Assembly (NCBI RefSeq): GCF_024723255.1
Contig: NZ_JANIAC010000003.1
Coordinates: 248,001 to 312,000, forward strand
Direction: 5' to 3'
Length of the DNA stretch: 64,000 bases
Origin: Aestuariibaculum sp. M13
GTDB lineage: Bacteria; Bacteroidota; Bacteroidia; Flavobacteriales; Flavobacteriaceae
A model generated the notes under the pieces. It had not been told where the DNA came from and did no database searches. It saw nothing but the letters and a program-made list of their open reading frames with translations. Below are positions 1-7,947 of this stretch, one piece after another. The translations under genes and the position numbers were made by a program. How positions within the stretch are numbered: the first letter of the stretch is position 1; every line of letters begins with the position of its first letter.

Positions 1-218
1 GAAAACTTATCAGGAAGGATACGCTCGGCTTCAATTTTATGCTTTCCGATGAAAATCGTCAGGAAATCAATCACAAATAACAGGACCAGAACTAAAATAG
101 ATAACTGTGCTATATTGAATAATACCGGAAGGAAATAACTTAAACCAAATAACACGACAATGCCAATGCCGGCATAGAAAAAACGAGGTTGTATGTAAAA
201 GGGTTTAAAGAATTTCAA
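1..218 (-). CDS. DUF58 domain protein, N-terminal part (cut by window edge)
   Basis: The first 72 codons of a minus-strand gene that runs off the left edge. From a TTG start at 218 the frame reads as a short basic N-terminus, then two adjacent hydrophobic segments (about residues 14-32 and 37-57), then the start of a soluble part ending in a lysine/glutamate-rich stretch. This is the usual N-terminus of DUF58 proteins, which are encoded directly after MoxR ATPases and carry a VWA-like domain further on. The start is uncertain: an in-frame stop lies 18 bases upstream of the TTG, so it is the only standard start codon available. The MoxR stop is 20 bp upstream, so the two are probably co-transcribed. 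Family assignment rests mainly on context, because the diagnostic region is outside the window. Confidence 0.6.
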   Translation of the reverse strand, partial: MKFFKPFYIQPRFFYAGIGIVVLFGLSYFLPVLFNIAQLSILVLVLLFVIDFLTIFIGKHKIEAERILPDKF

Positions 219-238
219 TGTGCACTGGATTTATATAT

Positions 239-1306
239 TTACCTTGGTATTTCTACCGTTTCAATAATTTGTTTGATAATTTGCTTGCTGGTAACTCCTT
301 CCATTTCGCGCTCCGGCGTTACAATAACACGATGATGTAATACAGGTACCGATGCGCGCTTAATGTCTTCTGGTGTTACAAAATCGCGACCAGACATGGC
401 TGCAAAGGCTTTACTAGCTTTTAGTATGGCTATAGAAGCCCTTGGTGAAGCACCCAGATATAAAAACGGATTGTTACGCGTAGCCACAATCAGTTCAGCG
501 ATGTATTTTAATAAATGTTGCTCTACAAGAACCTGACTCACCAAAGTCTGATATTTTACTATTTGTTCGGCGGTTAAAAATGATGTGATGGTTGCCGTTT
601 TTTCTTTTTCTTTTAAGTCGTGTTCACGTACCAGAATTTCAATTTCTTCTTCCAGATTCGGGTAATCGACATCTATTTTAAACAGAAAGCGGTCTAACTG
701 TGCTTCCGGTAATCGGTAGGTGCCTTCCTGTTCAACAGGGTTTTGTGTTGCTAAGACTATAAACGGCCCATTAAGACTATATTTATTACCGTCAATGGTA
801 ATTTGTTGTTCCTCCATCACCTCAAACAGGGCCGCCTGTGTTTTGGCAGGCGCGCGGTTAATCTCGTCAATTAAAATCATGTTCGAGAAAATAGGGCCTT
901 TCTTAAACTCAAATTCCGACACCTTTAAGTTAAATACCGAGGTTCCTAAAATATCACTTGGCATTAAATCGGGGGTGAACTGTATACGACTAAACCCAAC
1001 ACTTAATGATTTGGCTAAAAGTTTTGCCGTTACTGTTTTGGCAACTCCCGGAACACCTTCAATTAAGGCGTGTCCTTTGGCTAATAGTGAAGCAATCAGC
1101 ATATCGACCATATCTTTTTGACCAACAATCACTTTACCTACTTCGGCTTTAATGTTTTGCACACTGTTTTGTAATTCCGACAGGTCTAAACGGTTTTGAA
1201 ACTCTAAGCCGTTAGTCTCTGTATTATCGGTAGTTCCTATTTGTGTGCCTGCGTCTTGTTTTGGTAAAAAGGCGCTGTGGTCTTGGGGTTGCATGTTTTC
1301 TTCCAT
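239..1306 (-). CDS. MoxR-family AAA+ ATPase
   Basis: A 355-residue AAA+ ATPase of the MoxR class, cytoplasmic, thought to work as a chaperone-like remodeller with VWA/DUF58 partners. After a non-conserved N-terminus of about 40 residues, a Walker A motif (GVPGVAKT, about residues 84-91) and a Walker B motif (MILIDEIN, about 143-150) are clear, followed by the MoxR-typical sensor region with [13 protein letters not shown] and the arginine-containing LPEAQLDRF. It is the third to fourth member of a tight minus-strand run: SpoIIM, DUF4129, DUF4350, MoxR, DUF58. The start codon is 2 bp after the stop of the DUF4350 gene, which indicates translational coupling. The cluster is characteristic of Bacteroidota; its substrate is not known. 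Assignment is firm, biological role is inference. Confidence 0.93.
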   Translation of the reverse strand: MEENMQPQDHSAFLPKQDAGTQIGTTDNTETNGLEFQNRLDLSELQNSVQNIKAEVGKVIVGQKDMVDMLIASLLAKGHALIEGVPGVAKTVTAKLLAKSLSVGFSRIQFTPDLMPSDILGTSVFNLKVSEFEFKKGPIFSNMILIDEINRAPAKTQAALFEVMEEQQITIDGNKYSLNGPFIVLATQNPVEQEGTYRLPEAQLDRFLFKIDVDYPNLEEEIEILVREHDLKEKEKTATITSFLTAEQIVKYQTLVSQVLVEQHLLKYIAELIVATRNNPFLYLGASPRASIAILKASKAFAAMSGRDFVTPEDIKRASVPVLHHRVIVTPEREMEGVTSKQIIKQIIETVEIPR

Positions 1307-1308
1307 AA

Positions 1309-2514
1309 TTAGTAGTTGTAAAAGGCTTCGATATGCCTGTTTAACTTGATTAGGTTTTCTTCAAAAAACTCGTTTTTTGTTCTAAGCCAATTAATGTATT
1401 TAATCAGTGCTTTAATATCTTCTTTTTTCTTGCCTGATTTCGATGCTAACCTTGCAACGAATTCATCATCAAGAGTATCGGTATTGATATTATAATCGCT
1501 TCTTACTTTTTCTAAAAAGTACGTTATTTTTTTGTCAATCAGGTTTTTGTGATCTTGTGTTTCAAAATATAAATTAGAAACCGTTTTCACAAAGGCCACT
1601 TTTGTATTTTGTAAAGGTTTGATGATTTTAATTACGCGTTGGCGTCGTTTGGCATTAAAAATCATGAATAGCAGGGTAAAAATAAGAGTGGTATACCATG
1701 CCCAGCGGAAGGAGGTTTGCTCTAAAAACCAGCTGAGGTTAGATTTTTGCTCCACTTCACCGTAATAGTTTTTTTGAATCTTGGTGTACGAGTCGAAGTA
1801 AATATCGGTATCGGGAAAATAGGAGAGGACTCCCTCAACATACTGGTAACGGTCTTCTTTTAACAGGTTGTAATTAGTGAAAATCTTTGGTTCGGTATGA
1901 AGCAATACAGAACCATTTCCAAAAGGCACTTCAATAAAATTCACGTGTTTATAGTCAATTTTTGAATAGCCTAATATGTTGTAGTTTATTGAATCGAAAC
2001 GGGAGAAATAGTTGTCGCCCACATTTCTGTCAATCTTTGTCGACTTTAAGGTTCTGTTTTCAAAAGATAAATACGAGATACTGTCTTTTTCGTTGGCAAT
2101 ATAATCGATGCTGATTTGCAGGGTGTCGTGTATTTTTTGCGGATACACATAATCGGAAATAAACAGGGTGTTTCCTTCACTCACAAAGCGCATCAGTTCA
2201 TTAATGGAATCGTCTAGTAAATAATCAGAATTTCCAATAATCATAAACGTCCCCCTGGCAATATGTTTGCCGTTACCGTCTTCGCTATTTACACTCAGGT
2301 AACTCGCCGGCTGATGGTACACCGTTCTAATCTTTTTATCTTTAAACAGGTTCGGTAATTCCTTATACAGAATACTTACTCCGTAGGGTTTGTTGCTTTT
2401 TTCGTTAAACGATTCTTCCCAGTCTACCATTTTGGTAGTACGTACCGAAAGCATAACCGATGCAGTGATGATCAGGACGACAATAATGAGGATAAATGGT
2501 AAGACTTTCTTCAT
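1309..2514 (-). CDS. DUF4350-containing membrane protein
   Basis: A 401-residue protein with an N-terminal membrane segment (about residues 4-22), a long extracytoplasmic region of about 245 residues, a second membrane segment near 273-290 and a basic cytoplasmic tail of about 110 residues. The extracytoplasmic part has the DUF4350 pattern (GVSILYKELPNLF near the start, then a glycine/aspartate-rich core). DUF4350 proteins have no assigned activity, but the fold is related to glutamine-amidotransferase-like domains and the gene regularly lies between MoxR and DUF4129 in Bacteroidota. Its start overlaps the stop of the DUF4129 gene by one base. Function unknown; likely a structural partner of the MoxR system. 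Confidence 0.82.
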   Translation of the reverse strand: MKKVLPFILIIVVLIITASVMLSVRTTKMVDWEESFNEKSNKPYGVSILYKELPNLFKDKKIRTVYHQPASYLSVNSEDGNGKHIARGTFMIIGNSDYLLDDSINELMRFVSEGNTLFISDYVYPQKIHDTLQISIDYIANEKDSISYLSFENRTLKSTKIDRNVGDNYFSRFDSINYNILGYSKIDYKHVNFIEVPFGNGSVLLHTEPKIFTNYNLLKEDRYQYVEGVLSYFPDTDIYFDSYTKIQKNYYGEVEQKSNLSWFLEQTSFRWAWYTTLIFTLLFMIFNAKRRQRVIKIIKPLQNTKVAFVKTVSNLYFETQDHKNLIDKKITYFLEKVRSDYNINTDTLDDEFVARLASKSGKKKEDIKALIKYINWLRTKNEFFEENLIKLNRHIEAFYNY

Positions 2515-3236
2515 TATTTCACCAGGTTTAACAGGGTTGTAAAATTGCCTTTGGCTTTGTTGTACTGGGCTTCGTTTACCGGAAATTTACCGTACCAGAT
2601 GTAGTTGTACAAATAGGAGGTATAGGCAAAGTTGTCGCTGAAAGGGGTGTTGCTCATTTCATTAAGGTACTCGCTATTAGTCTTGTCGTCTTCAAACTTA
2701 ATATGGTTTTTTAAGCTCAGATTTTTCAATACCAGCAAGTAGAAATAGCGAATAGCCAGTCGGTAGTCGCCAAGGTCTTCCGCCTGTTTAATCAATAGAC
2801 TGATATCGGTATGCTCAATGTTTTCAGAGGTAATCTCCTGATGATGTGCAATGTTTCGGTTTTGTTTCGACTGAAACCAGCCATTGCCACCTTCCTTAAA
2901 TAATACGTAAACCAAACCAATGACGGCCAAAGCAATCGCGATGTAGAATATAAAGCGCAGCGGCCCTAAATTCATATTCAGGTAATTGTCGTTATTCTGT
3001 TCTTTAACCTTAACCTTTTGCTCTTTATAATCCACATATTCGCCTGAACCTTCTGGTGTGTGGCCTACCATATCAATACCTTCATAGTTAAAGGTGTCAC
3101 TGTCGTAACGATCTTTGAAGTTCTCATCAAACTGACGTTCCTGTTGCGGCTCCTGCAGGGGTAAACTTTTAGCCGTTTGATGGCTGAAAAGCATCAAAAT
3201 AAGCAGGAGGTAGATATGTAATTGTTTTAAGGTCAA
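2514..3236 (-). CDS. DUF4129-containing membrane protein
   Basis: A 240-residue protein with an N-terminal signal-like hydrophobic stretch (residues 5-25), an acidic, Gln/Asp-rich extracytoplasmic segment, one membrane span near 93-112 and a cytoplasmic C-terminal domain of about 110 residues. The C-terminal portion has the DUF4129 signature of helices rich in Tyr, Arg and Leu (RLAIRYFYLLVLKNL; SYLYNYIWYGKFPV). DUF4129 is often fused to transglutaminase-like proteins or found alone in MoxR clusters. The gene overlaps the SpoIIM gene by 4 bp upstream and DUF4350 by 1 bp downstream, so all are in one operon. No catalytic residues are evident, and the biochemical role is unknown. Confidence 0.8.
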   Translation of the reverse strand: MTLKQLHIYLLLILMLFSHQTAKSLPLQEPQQERQFDENFKDRYDSDTFNYEGIDMVGHTPEGSGEYVDYKEQKVKVKEQNNDNYLNMNLGPLRFIFYIAIALAVIGLVYVLFKEGGNGWFQSKQNRNIAHHQEITSENIEHTDISLLIKQAEDLGDYRLAIRYFYLLVLKNLSLKNHIKFEDDKTNSEYLNEMSNTPFSDNFAYTSYLYNYIWYGKFPVNEAQYNKAKGNFTTLLNLVK

Positions 3237-4216
3237 GGGCGGTGCAATATGGGGCTTTGGGTAATTTGTTTCTGAATTTTAAACGGATATATCAGGTAAT
3301 AGTAGGTTATGATACTTAAAGTGGTAAGGATGATCCCTACCGATAGCCAATGCGGCATGATGTTACTGTATCGGGTAATAAAGCCTTCCAGAAAGCCTGC
3401 CGAAAAGGTAAACGGAAAGGTACTGATGAGGATCTTTACCCCGGTTTTAGCACCTTGTTTAAACGAGGTCATGCGGCTGTAGGTATTGGGGAACAGAATA
3501 CTCGCCCCAAGAATCAGTCCGGCGGCAGCTTCAATAACAATGGCGAAAATTTCCATAGCGCCGTGTATCCAGATACCGCGCACACTCTCCCAAAATACGT
3601 CTTTTTCGTAAAAGAAATACTGAAACGAGCCCAGCATGATGCAGTTTTTAAACAGGATGTATATGGTACCAATACCACCAAACACCCCAAGAATAAACGA
3701 GATAATCCCCACCTTAAGGTTGTTTATGGTAATACCAATAAAACTCCCCCAGTTACTGCCGCTTTTATACACAGCTACTGGGTCGCCGGCTTCAATATTT
3801 TCAATAGACATATTAACGTAATCGTCGCCCAGAATGGAACGTACAAATTCACCATCGTTAGCCGCCGATATGGCTCCAATAAAGGTAAAAGCAAAAAAGA
3901 TGATGAACGACACATAAATAAACTTGCGGTACTGGTAGCAGATTAAAGGGACTTCGGTTTTCCAGAAACTTACCAGACGATTGCTGTCTTCGCGTTTGGT
4001 TTTATAAATTTTCTGAAAAGCTTTGGCGGCCAGCTGGTTTAAATAAACAATTACCTTACTTTTGGGGTAATAGGTTTGTGCGTAAGCCAGATCGTTAATT
4101 ACATGAATGTATTGAGAAGCCAGTTCGTCTGCATCTTTAAAGTCATTATTAAAGATGGCTTTTTCGAAAGCTAACCATTTTTCTTTATTTTGCTTGATGA
4201 ATGAAACTTCTCTCAT
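3233..4216 (-). CDS. SpoIIM/stage II sporulation protein M family membrane protein
   Basis: A 327-residue polytopic membrane protein. A soluble N-terminal helical part of about 95 residues (starting MREVSFIKQNKEKW) is followed by five or six hydrophobic segments. The conserved family feature is the segment around residues 165-245 with repeated Gly and the HGAMEIFAIVIEAAAGL stretch. In non-sporulating Bacteroidota these SpoIIM relatives lie next to RDD-domain proteins and MoxR clusters; the function is not that of Bacillus SpoIIM and is unproven. This is the first gene of the minus-strand operon. Its start codon is only 24 bp from the start of the divergent RDD gene, so the promoters of the two must overlap or lie in the opposing coding sequences. 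Confidence 0.85.
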   Translation of the reverse strand: MREVSFIKQNKEKWLAFEKAIFNNDFKDADELASQYIHVINDLAYAQTYYPKSKVIVYLNQLAAKAFQKIYKTKREDSNRLVSFWKTEVPLICYQYRKFIYVSFIIFFAFTFIGAISAANDGEFVRSILGDDYVNMSIENIEAGDPVAVYKSGSNWGSFIGITINNLKVGIISFILGVFGGIGTIYILFKNCIMLGSFQYFFYEKDVFWESVRGIWIHGAMEIFAIVIEAAAGLILGASILFPNTYSRMTSFKQGAKTGVKILISTFPFTFSAGFLEGFITRYSNIMPHWLSVGIILTTLSIITYYYLIYPFKIQKQITQSPILHRP

Positions 4217-4240
4217 ATAGGAGATAAATTAAAATATAAA

Positions 4241-4960
4241 ATGTCAGAGTTACAAATTAACACGACCCAAAATGTGAAAATAAATTTCAATGCCGCCGGA
4301 GCCGGAGAGCGTGTACTGGCGTATGCTATTGACTGGGCCATTAAAATTGGGTATCTGCTTATTTTAAGTGAGGCGTTTGGGGTGTTCGATGCTATGGATC
4401 AATGGTCGCAAATAGCTATTAATACCGTGTTAAGTTTTCCGGTGATGTTTTATACCTTGGCTTTAGAGTCCACGTTACAGGGGCATACCCTTGGAAAGAA
4501 AGCCTTGAAGATTAAGGTGGTGAAGATTGATGGCTATCAGGCCTCGTTGTCCGATTATGTGGTGCGCTGGTTTTTTAGAATTGTCGATGTCTTTATTTTC
4601 GGACTTGGTTTTTTTGTGATGATTCTCAATAAAAAGTCGCAGCGACTGGGCGATATGGCGGCAGGAACGGCAGTGATTAGCTTAAAGGAAAACATAAACA
4701 TTAATCACACCATTCTGGAAGAGCTGAAGGACGATTATGTGCCAACCTATCCGAACGTGATTAAACTAAGCGATAACGATGCCCGCATTATTAAAGAAAC
4801 CTTTACACAGGCCAAAGCGGCACGCGATTATCAGACCTTGATTCGTCTGCGTAAAAAACTGATTGAGGTGGTAGGCATTAAAGACGTGAAGCAAAAAACC
4901 GATATGGAGTTTATTGATGTGATTTTAAAAGATTATAACTTTTATACCCAGAACATGTAA
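4241..4960 (+). CDS. RDD family membrane protein
   Basis: A 239-residue protein with the RDD architecture: an N-terminal soluble strand region, a first membrane segment containing the family Arg/Asp residues (GAGERVLAYAIDWAIK, about residues 20-35), a loop rich in GHTLGKKALKIKVV, a second conserved membrane segment, then the conserved KSQRLGDMAAGTAVI near residues 131-145. The C-terminal 90 residues are a cytoplasmic helical tail found in Bacteroidota members. RDD proteins are proposed transporters or channel-like proteins, and some act in ion homeostasis. The gene is divergent from spoIIM and overlaps the next gene by one base (TAATG). The pairing with SpoIIM is a recurrent arrangement in this phylum. 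Confidence 0.88.
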   Translation: MSELQINTTQNVKINFNAAGAGERVLAYAIDWAIKIGYLLILSEAFGVFDAMDQWSQIAINTVLSFPVMFYTLALESTLQGHTLGKKALKIKVVKIDGYQASLSDYVVRWFFRIVDVFIFGLGFFVMILNKKSQRLGDMAAGTAVISLKENININHTILEELKDDYVPTYPNVIKLSDNDARIIKETFTQAKAARDYQTLIRLRKKLIEVVGIKDVKQKTDMEFIDVILKDYNFYTQNM

Positions 4961-5565
4961 TGCTGTATATAATTGACATTTTAGGAACCATTGCCTTTGC
5001 TATTTCGGGAGCCTTAGTGGCGTTCGATAAGCGTATGGATGTGTTTGGTATTTTTATTATTGCCTTTGTAACGGCGGTAGGTGGTGGTACCCTACGCGAT
5101 TTACTCATTGGGCATACACCTGTAGGCTGGATGAATGACCTGACCTATACCTATGTTATTATTGTCTCGACCATTTTTGCTATTGGGTTTCGCAGTAAAC
5201 TGAATTATTTACGTACCTCGTTATTGCTGTTCGATGCCATTGGTATCGGTTTGTACACCCTTATTGGTTTAGAAAAAGGCGTAGAATTACAGCTGCATCC
5301 CATACTTTGTATAGCCTTAGGAACCATGACGGCCTGTTTTGGTGGGGTTATTCGTGATATTTTGTGTAATGAAATCCCCGTGGTGTTTAGGCGTGAAACC
5401 ATATATGCTACCTGTTGTATTCTGGGTGGGGTTATGTATTTTGCTTTAGGGGCTTTACCCTTAGACCACAATATTGTGTTTTTAGCTTCTGGTGCCATTA
5501 TTATTGCGACGCGATTACTCGCGGTGCGTTTTAAAATTGCTTTGCCTAATATTTATAGGGATTGA
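4960..5565 (+). CDS. Trimeric intracellular cation (TRIC) channel family protein (UPF0126)
   Basis: A 201-residue protein with about seven membrane segments arranged as two related halves. Each half carries the family motif: GGGTLRDLL near residues 46-54 and FGGVIRDIL near 124-132. The second half has Cys-rich membrane segments. TRIC/UPF0126 proteins form trimeric K+-permeable channels in the inner membrane; the E. coli relative is YadS. The ATG overlaps the TAA of the RDD gene (TAATG), so translation is probably coupled. The length matches the family. The assignment is firm; the physiological role here is inference. Confidence 0.92.
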   Translation: MLYIIDILGTIAFAISGALVAFDKRMDVFGIFIIAFVTAVGGGTLRDLLIGHTPVGWMNDLTYTYVIIVSTIFAIGFRSKLNYLRTSLLLFDAIGIGLYTLIGLEKGVELQLHPILCIALGTMTACFGGVIRDILCNEIPVVFRRETIYATCCILGGVMYFALGALPLDHNIVFLASGAIIIATRLLAVRFKIALPNIYRD

Positions 5566-5588
5566 TATTAATACGGTTTTGTGTTGAC

Positions 5589-6170
5589 TTATTTTTTATA
5601 ATAGTCGATTTCTTCTCGCATCATACTTTCGATTTCAGTCCATAACTCACTCATCCTTGCATCTCTTTCAGTCTTACCAATTGTTTTTAATTCTTCGGCA
5701 GTTTTTTTAATGTCATTAGAATTTGAAATTTTATTTAATATAAGTTGATATTCATTAGAAAAATCTGTTACCAATTGTTTGTACTCATTTATTTTTGGCA
5801 ATAATTTTTTACTAGCGACAAGTTTTAGTTTATTCAGTTCCTGATTAATGATCATCATGGGTTTCAGTGATATTTTTGTCATTTCAATGAGTTCTGAATT
5901 AAACTTTATTAAGGCATTGTTTATTTTTATCTCATCACCTGTCAATAGTTCACTCATTAATTCATTTCTAATACCATAAATCATATTTGGATTTGTTCTT
6001 ATTTCAGCACTCATTTCATCTATTTGATTCATGAAGTTTGAATAAACTTCAAATCTTTTTTCAACGGCTATATCACTTTTTTGATATTTCCTTTTAAGGA
6101 TGAACTGAATTATTCCCCAAACCCAGCCTGCAAGTCCAAGTGAAAGTAATATTATATCTTTTAATTCCAT
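5589..6170 (-). CDS. Hypothetical membrane-anchored helical protein
   Basis: A 193-residue protein of unknown function. It has one N-terminal membrane segment (about residues 6-24, IILLSLGLAGWVWGIIQFIL) followed by a short basic stretch and a long, almost entirely helical cytoplasmic part rich in Lys, Glu, Ile and Asn with likely coiled-coil character. No enzymatic motif is visible. The coding sequence is noticeably more AT-rich than its neighbours, and the gene sits between the conserved MoxR/RDD/TRIC cluster and a 1.07 kb repeat island, so it may be an accessory acquisition. It converges with the TRIC gene (23 bp between stop codons). A small scaffold or a toxin-immunity-type membrane protein would be possible, but nothing in the sequence supports a specific role. 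Confidence 0.6.
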   Translation of the reverse strand: MELKDIILLSLGLAGWVWGIIQFILKRKYQKSDIAVEKRFEVYSNFMNQIDEMSAEIRTNPNMIYGIRNELMSELLTGDEIKINNALIKFNSELIEMTKISLKPMMIINQELNKLKLVASKKLLPKINEYKQLVTDFSNEYQLILNKISNSNDIKKTAEELKTIGKTERDARMSELWTEIESMMREEIDYYKK

Positions 6171-6486
6171 TTTTAAAGTTTACATACAACGCATTGATAA
6201 GCACAATATCGTTTACCTTTGCTATATTTATTTTGATAAATATACATGCTATTCCTACGAACTAAAAATGAATTTATTTGTAGTTTTAAACAACTCTACA
6301 TCTTACCATTATTCTCGTTTAAAACCACTTTAGTAGCACCCTTGTTCAGCTAAAGGTGTATTTAAAAAACATAACCCCGAACGAGAGCTGAACAATCCTC
6401 GAACAAAACTGCAACAAAACCCCTGTTTTTTTGGCTTCAGTCCCAAATTGTCTCAAATGGTTTTATTTTTCGAATTATTTTGTTCA

Positions 6487-6510
6487 TTTCTTTTGCTTGT
6501 CCAAAAGAAA
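6487..6510. repeat. Perfect inverted repeat, 9-bp arms
   Basis: TTTCTTTTG (6487-6495) and CAAAAGAAA (6502-6510) are exact reverse complements separated by a 6-base loop. It is the first of several hairpins in the intergenic island. There is no T-run on either side, so it is not a typical Rho-independent terminator. Confidence 0.75.
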
Positions 6511-6529
6511 CGAACCAAAGAAAAAGACC

Positions 6530-6633
6530 CTCCAACGATAGGCATTTTTCGGCATACCGAAAACCGCAATGCAAACTCCGCGTCACTGCGTTCCTGAATC
6601 TCGGAGCTTTGCCTTGTTATGCTTACGTTGGAG
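6530..6633. repeat. Nested inverted repeats forming a three-way-junction-like fold
   Basis: An outer stem CTCCAACG (6530-6537) pairs with CGTTGGAG (6626-6633). Inside it lie two independent stems: TTTTCGG (6546-6552) with CCGAAAA (6557-6563) around a 4-base loop, and GCAAACTCCG (6571-6580) with CGGAGcTTTGC (6602-6612, one bulged C). The segment is more GC-rich than its surroundings. This layout is what a structured RNA or a foldable mobile repeat would show. No known RNA family was recognised. Confidence 0.6.
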
Positions 6634-6738
6634 ATGAGTTTCTAACAATATTTGTTGTTCTTATTTTTGGTTTAAAATCAGAATTAAGAAGTTGTTTTTT
6701 TATGTTTCGACCTATGATTTATTTTGTAGTAATATCAG

Positions 6739-6810
6739 TTTTAAGGTGCGGCAGGGGCAGAGGAGCATGGCCTAGCGTAGCGTTTGCCATGCGCATGCAA
6801 AGCCTTAAAA
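6739..6810. repeat. Nested inverted repeat
   Basis: TTTTAAGG (6739-6746) is the exact reverse complement of CCTTAAAA (6803-6810). Inside, CATGGC (6766-6771) pairs with GCCATG (6786-6791). It belongs to the same chain of palindromes as the 6530-6633 structure and could be the second arm of one composite element. Confidence 0.6.
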
Positions 6811-6978
6811 TCAGATATTCAAGAAATGAATCAGAAGTCTAGCGTTTTTTGTTACTTTTTTCGGCGATGTAAAAAAGTAAGGGAAATAAGAGGTTTAATA
6901 AGTTCATTTTGAAGGAAAACAAACAACTGGTTTAGCTATGCTGAATCTTCGATTTCAGGGGCTAAGCAAGATGTAGTA

Positions 6979-7007
6979 GAGATGCTGAAACGAATTCAGC
7001 ATGACAG
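6979..7007. repeat. Dispersed palindromic repeat, copy 1
   Basis: An imperfect palindrome of about 29 bp, core GATGCTGAAACGAATTCAGC. The same family occurs at 7158-7186, 11612-11638 and 11695-11727, always in intergenic DNA and in either orientation. It resembles short extragenic palindromes found scattered in flavobacterial chromosomes. Confidence 0.7.
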
Positions 7008-7157
7008 TATTTGTAATATTGCGTTTTTTGTTACTTTTTTCGGCGATGTAAAAAAGTAAGGGTAATAAGAGGTTTAATAAGTTCATTTTGAAGGAAAAAA
7101 AACAACTGGTTTAGTTACGCTGAATCTTCGATTTCAGGGTCTGAATGTGATGTCGTA

Positions 7158-7186
7158 GAGATGCTGAAATGAGTTCAGTATGACAG
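7158..7186. repeat. Dispersed palindromic repeat, copy 2
   Basis: The counterpart of the 6979-7007 repeat inside the second tandem copy: GATGCTGAAATGAGTTCAG followed by TATGACAG. Differences from copy 1 fall mainly in the loop and one arm, weakening the stem. Confidence 0.7.
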
Positions 7187-7243
7187 TTAACACTTCCTGC
7201 ATTCGTCACCCATCATCGGTCACCAGTCACTGATCATCAAACC

Positions 7244-7942
7244 TTACTCTATAATATCAACATTACGGATGTAAATATTCTTTAAAGGCCAGTCGGCATC
7301 ATCGGTTTCAACGGCAGCAATTTTATCAATCACCTCCATACCTTTGGTAACGCGACCAAAAATGGAGAAATCACCATCTAAAAAGTGGGAGCCACCATGT
7401 TGCTGCACAATAAAAAACTCGAAAGGCGATGCCAGCTTATGTGGGTTGTCAATTTCACTACTTGGCATAGAAATCACCCCGCGATCGTGTTTAAAACCAC
7501 GTTTGGTATCGGCAGGTAATAAATAACGTCCAATATTGGCACGTTTTCTACCCACTTCAATATCGTCACTACTGCCCGCCTGAACCATAAAGTTATTAAT
7601 CACACGGTAAAACTGGGTGCCGTTAAAATACTTCTGTTTTGTTAAAAAGATAAAATTAGCACGGTGGTATTTGGTTTCTTCAAACAATAAAATCTCGATA
7701 TCACCAAAGTCGGTAGTAATACGCACTTTATTTTCCTTGTTCTCTTCGCCGTACTTTAAAAAGAACTCCATGGCGTTCTTATCCGTAAGTTTTGGGTAGG
7801 TACGTTTTTTAGGTTCTACCAGTTTCGGTTTGTCGGCTGCGGTTTCAGTCTTCTGCTCTTGGGTCTTATTTTTTTGTTTAGATTGTTTATCTTCACAATT
7901 CAGAAATAAACAGGAAAAACATAAAAACAAGATAAAGCGCAT
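7244..7942 (-). CDS. Cyclophilin-type peptidyl-prolyl isomerase, lipoprotein
   Basis: A 232-residue peptidyl-prolyl cis-trans isomerase predicted to be lipid-anchored. The ATG at 7942 gives a short hydrophobic signal ending in LFLNC (Cys17), followed by a Lys/Gln/Thr-rich linker; upstream in-frame starts would add a non-signal extension and overlap the divergent gene, so they were rejected. The cyclophilin domain covers about residues 70-232, with recognisable strands around FGDIEILLFEETKYHRANF, FYRVINNFMVQAG and FFIVQQHGGSHFLDGDFSIFGRV. Such enzymes assist protein folding in the periplasm. Its start is only 5 bp from the start of the divergent Nudix gene. Confidence 0.9.
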   Translation of the reverse strand: MRFILFLCFSCLFLNCEDKQSKQKNKTQEQKTETAADKPKLVEPKKRTYPKLTDKNAMEFFLKYGEENKENKVRITTDFGDIEILLFEETKYHRANFIFLTKQKYFNGTQFYRVINNFMVQAGSSDDIEVGRKRANIGRYLLPADTKRGFKHDRGVISMPSSEIDNPHKLASPFEFFIVQQHGGSHFLDGDFSIFGRVTKGMEVIDKIAAVETDDADWPLKNIYIRNVDIIE

Positions 7943-7947
7943 AGTGT

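Larger units (their letters stand above)
6842..7187. repeat. Tandem duplication, unit 179 bp
   Basis: Copy 1 (6842-7020) is followed directly by copy 2 (7021 to about 7187). The first 90 bases of the two copies are nearly identical, while the second halves have drifted. Each copy begins with a hairpin (TTACTTTTTT with AAAAAAGTAA: 6852-6861/6871-6880 and 7031-7040/7050-7059) and ends with a copy of the dispersed GATGCTGAA...TTCAGCATGACAG palindrome. No coding content is seen. Confidence 0.85.
6171..7243. other. Gene-free repeat island
   Basis: No convincing gene lies in these 1,073 bases. The left third is AT-rich and unstructured. From about 6480 to 7190 the DNA is a chain of inverted repeats and a tandem duplication, described in separate entries. 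The only long open frame here (6480-6842) reads through these palindromes, has no recognisable domain and is best explained as chance. The right end (7190-7243) contains short GTCACC/CATCACC-type repeats just after the cyclophilin gene's stop. The island separates two convergent minus-strand units and could be a flavobacterial dispersed intergenic element. Confidence 0.6.

Noticed and set aside
3350-3946. A 198-codon plus-strand open frame inside spoIIM
   Set aside because: It lies entirely opposite a well-supported membrane protein gene and shows no domain; a shadow frame.
6480-6842. A 120-codon open frame on the plus strand across the repeat island
   Set aside because: It reads through several palindromes, has no domain, mixed unusual composition (RCGRGRGAW-type stretches) and no ribosome or promoter signal; judged a chance frame.
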